This document shows positions 57,526 through 64,000 of a stretch of 64,000 nt of DNA, one piece after another. The position numbers and the translations under genes are program-made. The stretch is taken from the NCBI GenBank assembly GCA_964534305.1, contig CAZHPR010000003.1, positions 1-64,000 on the forward strand, given 5' to 3'. The notes below the pieces were generated by a model, which did no database searches, had not been told where the DNA came from, and saw only the letters and a program-made list of their open reading frames with translations. The first letter of the stretch is position 1; the number at the start of each line of letters is the position of its first letter. The DNA comes from CAZHPR01 sp964534305 (GTDB taxonomy: Bacteria; Patescibacteriota; Minisyncoccia; Phycocordibacterales; WO2-35-19).

Positions 57526-58599
57526 TTAGAGTCCCAGCTCTTTCATTTTTTCTAAGAGCTCCCTTGATTGTTTGTTGAGCTTTTTTGGTATAGATACTTT
57601 AGTATGTATGAGGATATCTCCACGCCTGTTGCCGCTTGGTACGCCCTTACTTTTTATAAGGAGAACATCTCCGGTATTGGTACCTTCTGGGATCTTGAGC
57701 TTCGCCTTTCCGTCTAGTGTCTCTATCTCGTACTCTGTGCCGAGTATTGCATCCGAGAGTTTTATATCTAGGTTCATGATAAGGTCATTGCCTTCTTTTC
57801 TAAAAATTTTGTGATTTTTTACGTGTACCTTTATATATAGGTCTCCCGGGGTTCCACCCTTAATCGCCTCACCTCCTCCGGAGAAGCGTATCATCTCGCC
57901 GTTTTCTATACCGCTTGGAACTTTTATATTTATTTCTTCTTGTCTTTTTAGTATACCTAGGCCATCGCATTCGGCGCATTTATCCTTTGGTACCTTACCA
58001 CTACCATTACAAGCTTCGCAGGTTTTATTCATCTCTATTGAGCCGAAGATAGACCTCTTCATCTCGCGTATCCTGCCCTTACCGTTGCAAGTCTTGCACT
58101 CTATCATCTCACTGCCCTTTTTTGCTCCGCTACCACCGCAGGTGTTGCAAGTTGATATTTTATTTATGAGAATCTTTCTCTCTACCCCAAAGATTGATTC
58201 TTCAAAGGATAGTTCTATATCTATGGAAATATCTCTCCCCCTCTTTACTTTATTTCTGCTTCCACCACCAAAAAATTCTCCAAAGATATCACCAAGGTCA
58301 AATCCTTCTGCCGAAAATCCGCCAAATCCTCCGTTGGTAAATTGTGAGAAATCAAAGTCGCCCCAGGCGCCCCCCGGGCCTCCAGAAGCTCCCCCTGCAA
58401 ACGTTTGTCCGTAAGTGTCGTATTGAGCCCTCTTGTTGTCATCGGAGAGTATGGTGTACGCCTCGTTGACCTCTTTAAACTTATCCGCATCTCCGCCGTT
58501 TTTGTCTGGATGATACTGATGAGCCAGCTTCCTAAAAGCCTTCTTTATCTCTTCCTTTGAGGCCTTTTTATCTACTCCCAAAATGTCATAATAGTTCTT
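57526..58599 (-). CDS. dnaJ: Chaperone DnaJ, first codons lost in assembly gap
   Basis: About 357 visible residues starting inside the J domain (KNYYDILGVDKKASKEEIKKAF, HPD at HQYHPDKNG), then a Gly/Phe-rich segment, four zinc-finger repeats (CNTCGGSG, CKTCNGKG, CEACNGSG, CAECDGLG) and the C-terminal substrate domains. Only the first one to three residues are missing in the N run. It stimulates DnaK ATPase and delivers unfolded substrates. The apparent continuous reading with dnaK across the gap is an artefact. Confidence 0.95.
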   Translation of the reverse strand, partial: KNYYDILGVDKKASKEEIKKAFRKLAHQYHPDKNGGDADKFKEVNEAYTILSDDNKRAQYDTYGQTFAGGASGGPGGAWGDFDFSQFTNGGFGGFSAEGFDLGDIFGEFFGGGSRNKVKRGRDISIDIELSFEESIFGVERKILINKISTCNTCGGSGAKKGSEMIECKTCNGKGRIREMKRSIFGSIEMNKTCEACNGSGKVPKDKCAECDGLGILKRQEEINIKVPSGIENGEMIRFSGGGEAIKGGTPGDLYIKVHVKNHKIFRKEGNDLIMNLDIKLSDAILGTEYEIETLDGKAKLKIPEGTNTGDVLLIKSKGVPSGNRRGDILIHTKVSIPKKLNKQSRELLEKMKELGL

Positions 58600-58699
58600 N
58601 NNNNNNNNNNNNNNNNNNNNNNNNNNNNNNNNNNNNNNNNNNNNNNNNNNNNNNNNNNNNNNNNNNNNNNNNNNNNNNNNNNNNNNNNNNNNNNNNNNN
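58600..58699. other. Assembly gap (100 N) between dnaK and dnaJ
   Basis: Exactly 100 N. It removes the last ~30-40 residues of DnaK, the intergenic region and the first codons of DnaJ. Real size unknown. Confidence 0.99.
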
Positions 58700-60489
58700 A
58701 TACTCTCTCCTATCTTCGAAATCTCAGCTGAAAGAGCTTCTGTCGCACTCTTTATCGCTGCAACATCGGTAGAGTCTTTCACCTTTTTAAGGTCTTCGAT
58801 CTTTGTATTTATTCCTGTCTTTATCTCTTCAGAAATTTTATCTCCGTGGTCTCTTAGAGACTTCTCTGCAGTGTGGATCATCTGCTCTGCAAGGTTTCTT
58901 ACTTCCGCTGCCTCCTTTTTCTTTGCGTCTTCGGCAGCGTGTATCTCGGCGTCCTTTTTCATCTTTTCGATATCTTCTGGCTTGAGACCTGAGCTCGCTT
59001 CTATTCTGATAGACTGCTCCTTGCCACTTGATTTATCCTTTGCTTTTACATTTAGGATTCCGTTTGCGTCTATATCAAAAGTCACTTCTACTTGCGGCAC
59101 CCCTCTAGGCGCAGGAGGAATACCGTCTAAGATAAATCTACCGAGTGATCGGTTATCACTTGCAAGAGGTCTCTCTCCTTGGACCACGTGTATTTCTACA
59201 CTTGTCTGGTTGTCTGCGGCAGTTGAGAAAACTTGTGATTTTGAAGCAGGGATGGTGGTGTTTTTTTCTATAAGTTTGGTATTTACTCCACCCATAGTCT
59301 CTATACCGAGGGAGAGAGGTATAACATCAAGTAGAAGTATATCCTTTACATCTCCTGCGATGATGCCTCCCTGGATTGCAGCGCCCAAAGCAACAACCTC
59401 ATCTGGGTTGATACTCTTGTTTGGCTCTTTGCCAAAAAATTTCTTTACTTCTTCAACAATCTTCGGCATTCTTGTCTGGCCACCAACCAGCACAATCTCT
59501 TCTATCTCACCTACCTTAAACGGAGAAGCTTCTATTGCTCTCTTTGTAATCTGCATTGCTCTTTCTATAAACTCGTCAGCGATTTCTTCGAGTTTTGCAC
59601 GAGTCATTTTTATGAGTAGATGTCTTGGTCCAGAAGAGTCTGAGGTTATGAAAGGGATATTTACTTCTGTCTCCATTGCGGTAGAGAGCTCTATCTTCGC
59701 CTTCTCAGCAGCTTCGTCTAGTCTTTGAAGTGCCAGAGGGTCTTTGGTGATGTCTATACCACTCTCCTTTTTAAACTCATCTGCAAGGTAATGGATAATC
59801 TTCTGATCGATGTCTTTGCCTCCTAGGTGAGAGTCTCCGTCAGTTGCCTTTACTTCTACAACATCATCACCAACTTCAAGAATAGATATATCAAAAGTAC
59901 CACCTCCAAAATCGAAGACCGCAATCTGCTCGTTTTTCTTTTTGTTGAAACCGTATGCTAGAGCCGCAGCGGTAGGCTCGTTTATGATTCTTTTTACATC
60001 AAGTCCAGCTATCGCTCCGGCATCCTTGGTTGCCTTTCTTTGGGCATCATTAAAGTATGCTGGGACTGTAATTATCGCTTCTGTTATCTTCTCACCCAGT
60101 TTTGCTTCCGCATCAGCCTTTAGTTTACTAAGTATCATTGCTGATATCTCTTCTGGTCTGTAATTTGAATCAGACATCTTTACGTTTACTCCACCGGTTT
60201 CTGATTTGGTCATCTCAAAGGGTACGGTACCCTTGTCTTTCTGTACCGCTTCTTCTTCAAAGTTGTGTCCGATAAATCTTTTTATACCAAAGACTGTGTT
60301 CTTTGGATTTGTAACTGCCTGCCTCTTTGCGAGGAGCCCTACCAATCTCTCACCTGTCTTGCTTATAGCAACAATAGATGGAGTTGTTCGTGCTCCTTCT
60401 GCATTTTCTATTATCTTTGGATTACCAGCTTCCATCACTGCAACGGCGCTGTTTGTTGTACCCAAATCAATTCCAATTATTTTTGCCAT
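58700..60489 (-). CDS. dnaK: Chaperone DnaK, C-terminal end lost in assembly gap
   Basis: 596 visible residues from MAKIIGIDLGTTNSAVAVMEAG. Hsp70 signatures: IDLGTTNS, VPAYFNDAQR, NEPTAAALAYG, IAVFDFGGGTFD and VLVGGQTRMP in the ATPase domain, then the beta-sandwich substrate domain (PLSLGIETMGG..IPASKSQVFSTAADNQ) and most of the helical lid. Family length is ~610-640, so 20-40 residues are missing. Gene order grpE-dnaK-dnaJ. No CIRCE element is visible upstream of dnaK or grpE and no hrcA adjoins. Confidence 0.97.
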
Positions 60490-60542
60490 ATTTTTATACG
60501 AAAATTAAATTGATAATTACGAAATTTACGAAAACTTTGGCC

Positions 60543-60575
60543 CCACCCCCTGCCCCCTCCCCGAAGGGGAGGGGG
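60543..60575. repeat. Palindromic G/C-rich dispersed repeat upstream of dnaK
   Basis: Perfect 10-bp stem CCCCCTCCCC/GGGGAGGGGG with a GAA loop (60553-60562, 60566-60575), preceded by CACCCCCTGC. Variant of the repeat at 24241. It lies in the 170-base grpE-dnaK spacer, where it could affect read-through from grpE; a TATAAT on the minus strand near 60613-60618 may give dnaK its own promoter. Confidence 0.7.
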
Positions 60576-60659
60576 TCAAACAGTGAGTCAAATATTGTTT
60601 TTGCAAGCTAAATTATACATTCTCTCCCCCCACCTGTGTACTTGACATAATAACAATTT

Positions 60660-61229
60660 TTATGTTTTGTGCTCCAAGACTTTAACTTTAGGGGCACGGA
60701 TAATCCGGTCTCCTAGTTTGTATCCCACACTCACTACTTCTACTATTTTATGGTTGTCTTCTTCTCTTTCGGTGGCTACTGTTTCTATCGCCTCGTCTCT
60801 ATTTGGGTCAAAAGTCTCTCCGAGTGGGGATATTATTGATACTCCATGGTTTGCTAGTACGTTTATGAGTTGTGAATGTATATATTCAACCCCGACTCGC
60901 CAATTTTTATCCACCTTCTCCCAAACCTCTTTGTTTTTGAAGGCACCCTCAAATGAGTCTAGGACGGGGATTAGTTCCGTTGCAATATCTTCTTTAGCAT
61001 ACTTTGCAAAGTCTTTTTTCTCTTCCTCTAGTCTCTTTTTTAGGTTGATACTATCGGCTCTTTCTTTTTGCCAGCCCGTTAGATATTCCTCAGACTTTTT
61101 CTCAAGCTCCTTTATTCTTTCTCGGAGTCTTTTTATTAAAATTTTTGGATTCTCTGATTCTTCTTCATTTTCAAAAACAATGTCAGTCTCTTCTGTTTGT
61201 TCTTCTTTTATTTTATCTTCGTCTTGCAT
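60660..61229 (-). CDS. grpE: Nucleotide exchange factor GrpE
   Basis: 189 residues. Acidic N-terminal tail, long coiled coil (~28-80), then the conserved region KEDIATELIPVLDSFEGAFK and the beta domain FDPNRDEAIETV..VGYKLGDRIIRAPKVKV. GrpE releases ADP from DnaK. First gene of the chaperone cluster; its start codon is 3 bases from the -35 box of the divergent promoter of the 66-residue gene. Confidence 0.95.
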   Translation of the reverse strand: MQDEDKIKEEQTEETDIVFENEEESENPKILIKRLRERIKELEKKSEEYLTGWQKERADSINLKKRLEEEKKDFAKYAKEDIATELIPVLDSFEGAFKNKEVWEKVDKNWRVGVEYIHSQLINVLANHGVSIISPLGETFDPNRDEAIETVATEREEDNHKIVEVVSVGYKLGDRIIRAPKVKVLEHKT

Positions 61230-61231
61230 AT

Positions 61232-61259
61232 TGACAATTGATTTGGTTAGTTTATAATC
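61232..61259 (+). promoter_or_regulatory. Perfect consensus promoter of the 66-residue gene
   Basis: TTGACA (61232-61237), 16-bp spacer, TATAAT (61254-61259). The predicted leader of ~30 bases holds TGGAGGT. Confidence 0.85.
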
Positions 61260-61297
61260 AATCCCCGGATTAAGCTCATTTTGGAGGTAAGATAAGG

Positions 61298-61498
61298 GTG
61301 TTTATATCTAAACAGATTCGTCACTACATGGGTGGTGTCGACGCTTCAATCACAGGTCAGGATTATTACGGTAACCTGATTGTTAGGGTTGTCGGACCTG
61401 ACGGAAGCCCGTCTCTTCACTCGGTACAAGCCGATTTTTGTTCTTGTGCTGAGAGTGAGAGGCCTCACTTCTGTATTACCAGTTCTAGTCGGCTCTAA
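61298..61498 (+). CDS. 66-residue hypothetical protein in a complete expression cassette
   Basis: GTG start 9 bases after TTGGAGGT. Soluble-looking: MFISKQIRHYMGGVDASITG, then DYYGNLIVRVVGPDGSPSLH and a Cys/His-containing end (DFCSCAESERPHFC), two close Cys plus a third that could bind a metal. No membrane helix, unlike the other micro-genes. Perfect promoter, strong Shine-Dalgarno and perfect terminator within 320 bases suggest high expression. Family unknown. Confidence 0.65.
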   Translation: MFISKQIRHYMGGVDASITGQDYYGNLIVRVVGPDGSPSLHSVQADFCSCAESERPHFCITSSSRL

Positions 61499-61524
61499 CT
61501 GGCCGGTGTACCCTTCCCCACCCG

Positions 61525-61553
61525 CCGCGCGTCGTAGACGCGCGGCATTTTCT
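61525..61553 (+). terminator. Terminator of the 66-residue gene
   Basis: Perfect 9-bp stem CCGCGCGTC/GACGCGCGG (61525-61533, 61537-61545), GTA loop, followed by CATTTTCTTT. Confidence 0.9.
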
Positions 61554-61570
61554 TTATCAAAGCTACAAAA

Positions 61571-61975
61571 CTATCGTTTGCTCCACTGTGGAGATTTTCT
61601 CGCTTTCTTCAAACCGAATTTTCTCCTTTCTTTCATTCTTGGGTCCCTCTTGAGATAACCTTCGGTTTTCATCTTTTCTCTAGTTGAAGCATCTTTCTTT
61701 ACGATAGCTCTTGCAATACCGTGTCTAAGTGCTTCAGCTTGAGAATGTACGCCACCTCCCTTTATAACTGCTGTAATAGAAAGATTTTTATCTCCTGATT
61801 TCTCTACTGCCTCAGTGACTACCTTTCTGAGTTCTTCTGTTGGAAAATAAGAAGCGATATCTTTGTCATTTATTTTCATACTACCCTTGCTTGCCTCTAC
61901 AATCCTAACTCTAGCTACAGAAGTTTTTCTTCTGCCGATAGCCTCTATGTATTTTGTATTCTCTGTTTTAGACAT
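61571..61975 (-). CDS. rpsI: 30S ribosomal protein S9
   Basis: 134 residues. YIEAIGRRKTSVARVRIVEASKG start, GGGVHSQAEALRHGIARAIV, and the basic C-terminal tail ending KKARKSPQWSKR that reaches P-site tRNA. Follows rplM by 3 bases. Confidence 0.97.
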   Translation of the reverse strand: MSKTENTKYIEAIGRRKTSVARVRIVEASKGSMKINDKDIASYFPTEELRKVVTEAVEKSGDKNLSITAVIKGGGVHSQAEALRHGIARAIVKKDASTREKMKTEGYLKRDPRMKERRKFGLKKARKSPQWSKR

Positions 61976-61978
61976 ATT

Positions 61979-62323
61979 TTAATTTTCTATTTTTAGATTA
62001 AGCATCATTTTTGATCTCAATTTGTTTCCAGGCAACATTCCGTAGATTGCCTTTCTAAAAGCTTCTTTTGTGCCTTTGTTGGAAACAACCTTTCTCATGC
62101 TTCTCTCTTTTAATCCTCCTGGATAACCAGAATAAGAGGTGTACACCTTGCCATCAAGCTTCTTGTTTGTAATGTCAGCCTTTGAGGTGTTTATTATAGT
62201 AACTTTTACATTTGGTATTGTGTTTCTAGCAAAATCTACACTCTGTTTGCCCATAAGCAACTTAGCCGCTTCGCTAGCGATTCTTCCAAGCTTCTTCCCT
62301 TGTGCGTCTATTGTGTGTTCCAT
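61979..62323 (-). CDS. rplM: 50S ribosomal protein L13
   Basis: 114 residues, shorter than the usual ~140. IDAQGKKLGRIASEAAKLLMGK, KVTIINTSKADITNKKLDGKVY and YSGYPGGLKERSMRKV are typical; the C-terminal part is truncated after MLPGNKLRSKMMLNLKIEN, a compact form. Between rplQ and rpsI. Confidence 0.95.
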   Translation of the reverse strand: MEHTIDAQGKKLGRIASEAAKLLMGKQSVDFARNTIPNVKVTIINTSKADITNKKLDGKVYTSYSGYPGGLKERSMRKVVSNKGTKEAFRKAIYGMLPGNKLRSKMMLNLKIEN

Positions 62324-62328
62324 ATTTT

Positions 62329-62679
62329 TTACTTAACAAACTCTATTATTGCCATCTTGCTGCCGTCTGATATTCTTCTACCAGTTTTTATAACTCTTGT
62401 GTAGCCGCCGTTTCTCTTGTCGTATCTCTTGCTTATATCCTCAACCATTTTCTTTGCTGCATTTTTGCCTATGATTGTTGAGATACTTCTTCTTGTGCTT
62501 ACATTATCTTTCTTGCCTTTTGTTATTATTTTTTCTACAAAAGGCCTTATTTCTTTAGCCTTTGGTTCTGTGGTCTCTATCCTTTCATGCAAAACAAGAG
62601 ACCTTGCAAGAGAATTGAGCAAAGCTTTCCTTACTTTGCGAACTCTACCGAATTTTCTGTTTGCATTATGGTGTCTCAT
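62329..62679 (-). CDS. rplQ: 50S ribosomal protein L17
   Basis: 116 residues. MRHHNANRKFGRVRKVRKALLNSLARSLVLHERIETTEPKAKE is the canonical start; GYTRVIKTGRRISDGSKMAIIEFV the canonical end. Follows rpoA as in most bacteria. Confidence 0.97.
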   Translation of the reverse strand: MRHHNANRKFGRVRKVRKALLNSLARSLVLHERIETTEPKAKEIRPFVEKIITKGKKDNVSTRRSISTIIGKNAAKKMVEDISKRYDKRNGGYTRVIKTGRRISDGSKMAIIEFVK

Positions 62680-62734
62680 TGTTTTGGATTTAGGATTTTA
62701 GTTTTATGAATTATTTAATCATTAATCTTGAATC

Positions 62735-63709
62735 TTACTTCAAAGTTATGCCGTGTTCAGAAAGGACTCTCTTTATCTCGGCTACACCTTTAGCCCCCAA
62801 GCCTTCTATTTCAAGGATATCTTTCTCTTTCTTTCTTGCTAGGCCTCCTATTGTTCGTATGTTTGATCCAGAGAGGGCGTTTAGGGTCCTTGCTGATAGA
62901 CCAAGACTCTCGATCCTTGTCTTTAGGAATTCTGGATCAAGCTTGCTTGTCTCTTCGTTGTTGTCTGATTCGCTTGACTCTTCTACTGCGTCAATAAGCG
63001 GAGCGCTTTCTTCAAATCCGGTGATAGCACGTAGTTGCTCGATCATGATGTTTATAGATCTCTCGAGAGCTTCTTTAGGCGAAACACTGCCATCTGTCTC
63101 TATAAGGATTCTGAGTCTATTAAAATCTGTTCTGTCGCCTACACGCATATTTTCTACTTCATAACTCGCTCTTCTTATAGGAGTAAAGCTCGCATCAAGT
63201 GTAATTGTACCGATATCTACTTTTGACTTTGAGAGAGAGTCTCTAGGTATAAAACCAAGACCTTTTTCTACGGTCATTTCCATTTTTAGTTCGGAGTCCT
63301 TGTCGGTAAGAGTAGCTATGACCAAATCTGGATTCATAATCTCTACTTGTCCAGGCAGTTCAAGATCTGCGGCAGTGACTGTCTTTGCGCCCTTTGCATG
63401 GATCGTTATTTTTTGAGGTTCATCAGTGATCATTTTTAGTCTCATCCTTTTTACATTGAGCATAATCATAACCACATCTTCTTTAACCCCTTTGATTGAA
63501 GAAAACTCGTGTTCTACGCCTTCTATTTTCATAGAAGTTACGGCTGCTCCAGGGAGAGATGAATATATAATCCTTCTAAGGCTGTTGCCTAGTGTGAAGC
63601 CATACCCTGGGTATAGCCCGTCTATTTCATAGACACCCCGATTCTCCTCCTCGGATACGATCCTAGGTTTTGAAGGAAGAACTATTGTTTTATCGAATTG
63701 ATCCATCAT
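62735..63709 (-). CDS. rpoA: RNA polymerase alpha subunit
   Basis: 324 residues. N-terminal dimerisation domain (YPGYGFTLGNSLRRIIYSSLPGAAVTSMKIEGVEHEFSSIKGV), and a C-terminal domain with SLGLSARTLNALSGSNIRTIGGLARKKEKDILEIEGLGAKGVAEIKRVL, able to contact UP elements and activators. Two further residues-rich acidic linker segments (~225-250) separate them. Standard place in the alpha operon between rpsD and rplQ. Confidence 0.97.
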   Translation of the reverse strand: MMDQFDKTIVLPSKPRIVSEEENRGVYEIDGLYPGYGFTLGNSLRRIIYSSLPGAAVTSMKIEGVEHEFSSIKGVKEDVVMIMLNVKRMRLKMITDEPQKITIHAKGAKTVTAADLELPGQVEIMNPDLVIATLTDKDSELKMEMTVEKGLGFIPRDSLSKSKVDIGTITLDASFTPIRRASYEVENMRVGDRTDFNRLRILIETDGSVSPKEALERSINIMIEQLRAITGFEESAPLIDAVEESSESDNNEETSKLDPEFLKTRIESLGLSARTLNALSGSNIRTIGGLARKKEKDILEIEGLGAKGVAEIKRVLSEHGITLK

Positions 63710-63777
63710 ATTTTTGTTAAATTAAAGTTTAAAAGTTTTTTAATTATACACTACTTTTTTATATAAATCAAAGTTTG

Positions 63778-64000
63778 TTATCTTTGGTAGAATTCTATAA
63801 CCTGTCCAAGATCAAACATCGCTTCATTATCTGTCTTGGTTGGCGCCTCTTTTATCAATATTGCCTTTGTTTTTGGATCAAAGCTTATCCAAGCTGGCGC
63901 TTGCACTAGCTTCTCTTCTGCGTTCTCAAACATCTTGCTATTCTTGCTACCCTCTCTTATTTCTATCTTATCGCCCTTTTTAAGCTCTAGTGATGGGGTG
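63778..64000 (-). CDS. rpsD: 30S ribosomal protein S4, C-terminal part
   Basis: The gene is cut by the right window edge; 74 C-terminal residues are visible. SLELKKGDKIEIREGSKNSKM is the S4 RNA-binding domain, and APAWISFDPKTKAILIKEAP..FDLGQVIEFYQR the typical end. Upstream of rpoA as in the alpha operon. Confidence 0.92.
   Translation of the reverse strand, partial: TPSLELKKGDKIEIREGSKNSKMFENAEEKLVQAPAWISFDPKTKAILIKEAPTKTDNEAMFDLGQVIEFYQR

Noticed and set aside
58871..59728. 285-codon open frame antisense to dnaK
   Set aside because: Shadow of dnaK; no start signal and no family resemblance, Ser/Phe/Leu-rich as typical of antisense translation.
57526..60489. Apparent 987-residue DnaK-DnaJ fusion protein
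   Set aside because: The frame crosses 100 N. DnaK has lost its end and DnaJ its first residues, so two normal genes are joined by a scaffold gap.
1..64000. CRISPR array, rRNA operon, insertion sequence, transposase or prophage
   Set aside because: No regularly spaced repeats, no rRNA sequence and no transposase, integrase or capsid-type protein was recognised in the translations. The fibre-like protein at the left edge is not accompanied by phage structural genes.
1..64000. UGA-to-glycine recoding as in some CPR lineages
   Set aside because: TGA serves as a natural stop (pemK copy 1 at 2652-2654) and conserved proteins show no in-frame TGA.

Overview
The window looks like a scaffold piece from a Candidate Phyla Radiation (Patescibacteria) genome, most likely a Parcubacteria-type lineage. 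Evidence: AT-rich DNA, many core genes starting without a Shine-Dalgarno, lone PemK/MazF-like proteins, a large set of secreted surface proteins of CPR style, short dispersed G/C-rich palindromes that sometimes lie inside genes, and complete peptidoglycan and translation genes with no biosynthetic operons. TGA is used as a stop (for example at the first pemK), so the UGA-Gly code of Gracilibacteria/Absconditabacteria does not apply. Two runs of exactly 100 N (35996-36095 and 58600-58699) are assembly gaps of unknown true size; the second one joins dnaK and dnaJ into one false reading frame.

Layout. 1-12.5 kb: cell-surface locus (tail-fibre-like protein, PemK-like protein, secreted repeat protein, membrane proteins, a polytopic membrane-TPR protein, and a 1513-aa modular wall-binding protein). 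12.5-24 kb: murJ, lepA, a subtilase, an FtsB-like protein, a second PemK, tRNA-Gly, cysS, a CorA-like protein, a C-terminal processing protease, rplI and rpmA. 24-28.8 kb: a MacAB-like permease/ATPase/adaptor operon plus a DsbA-like thiol oxidoreductase. 28.8-32.3 kb: two GC-rich genes (subtilase and TIGR03437-type protein) that look foreign. 32.4-36 kb: two surface proteins and a lytic transglycosylase with a long structured leader. 36.3-44.8 kb: one long minus-strand operon for chromosome segregation and wall synthesis (scpA, scpB, dacA, mraY, ftsW, murG, gltX, an EnvC-like M23 protein, a small membrane protein). 44.9-53.4 kb: a candidate small RNA, aspS, two ABC exporters, micro-genes, trpS and an orphan histidine kinase. 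53.4-57.5 kb: SET-domain protein, speD-type gene, DUF167, a GC-rich barrel-like protein, DUF1905. 57.5-64 kb: dnaJ-dnaK-grpE and the rpsD-rpoA-rplQ-rplM-rpsI cluster.

Two patterns stand out. (1) Both orphan pemK genes have, right after their stop codon and on the opposite strand, a sigma70-like promoter followed by the same two-hairpin element; one stem has a compensatory base change and the other stem differs almost wholly in sequence while still pairing. This is a candidate antisense/small-RNA partner for a MazF-type toxin that has no protein antitoxin next to it. (2) Eight genes (four of 32-66 codons, four large) sit as self-contained single-gene units between core genes. Each has a near-consensus promoter with 16-17 bp spacing, most have a strong Shine-Dalgarno, and most end in a rho-independent terminator, unlike the leader-poor core genes around them. 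One assembly gap is flanked by a perfect promoter and a strong terminator, so it probably hides another such unit or a structured RNA.

All calls come from reading sequence and translation; no database or folding program was run.
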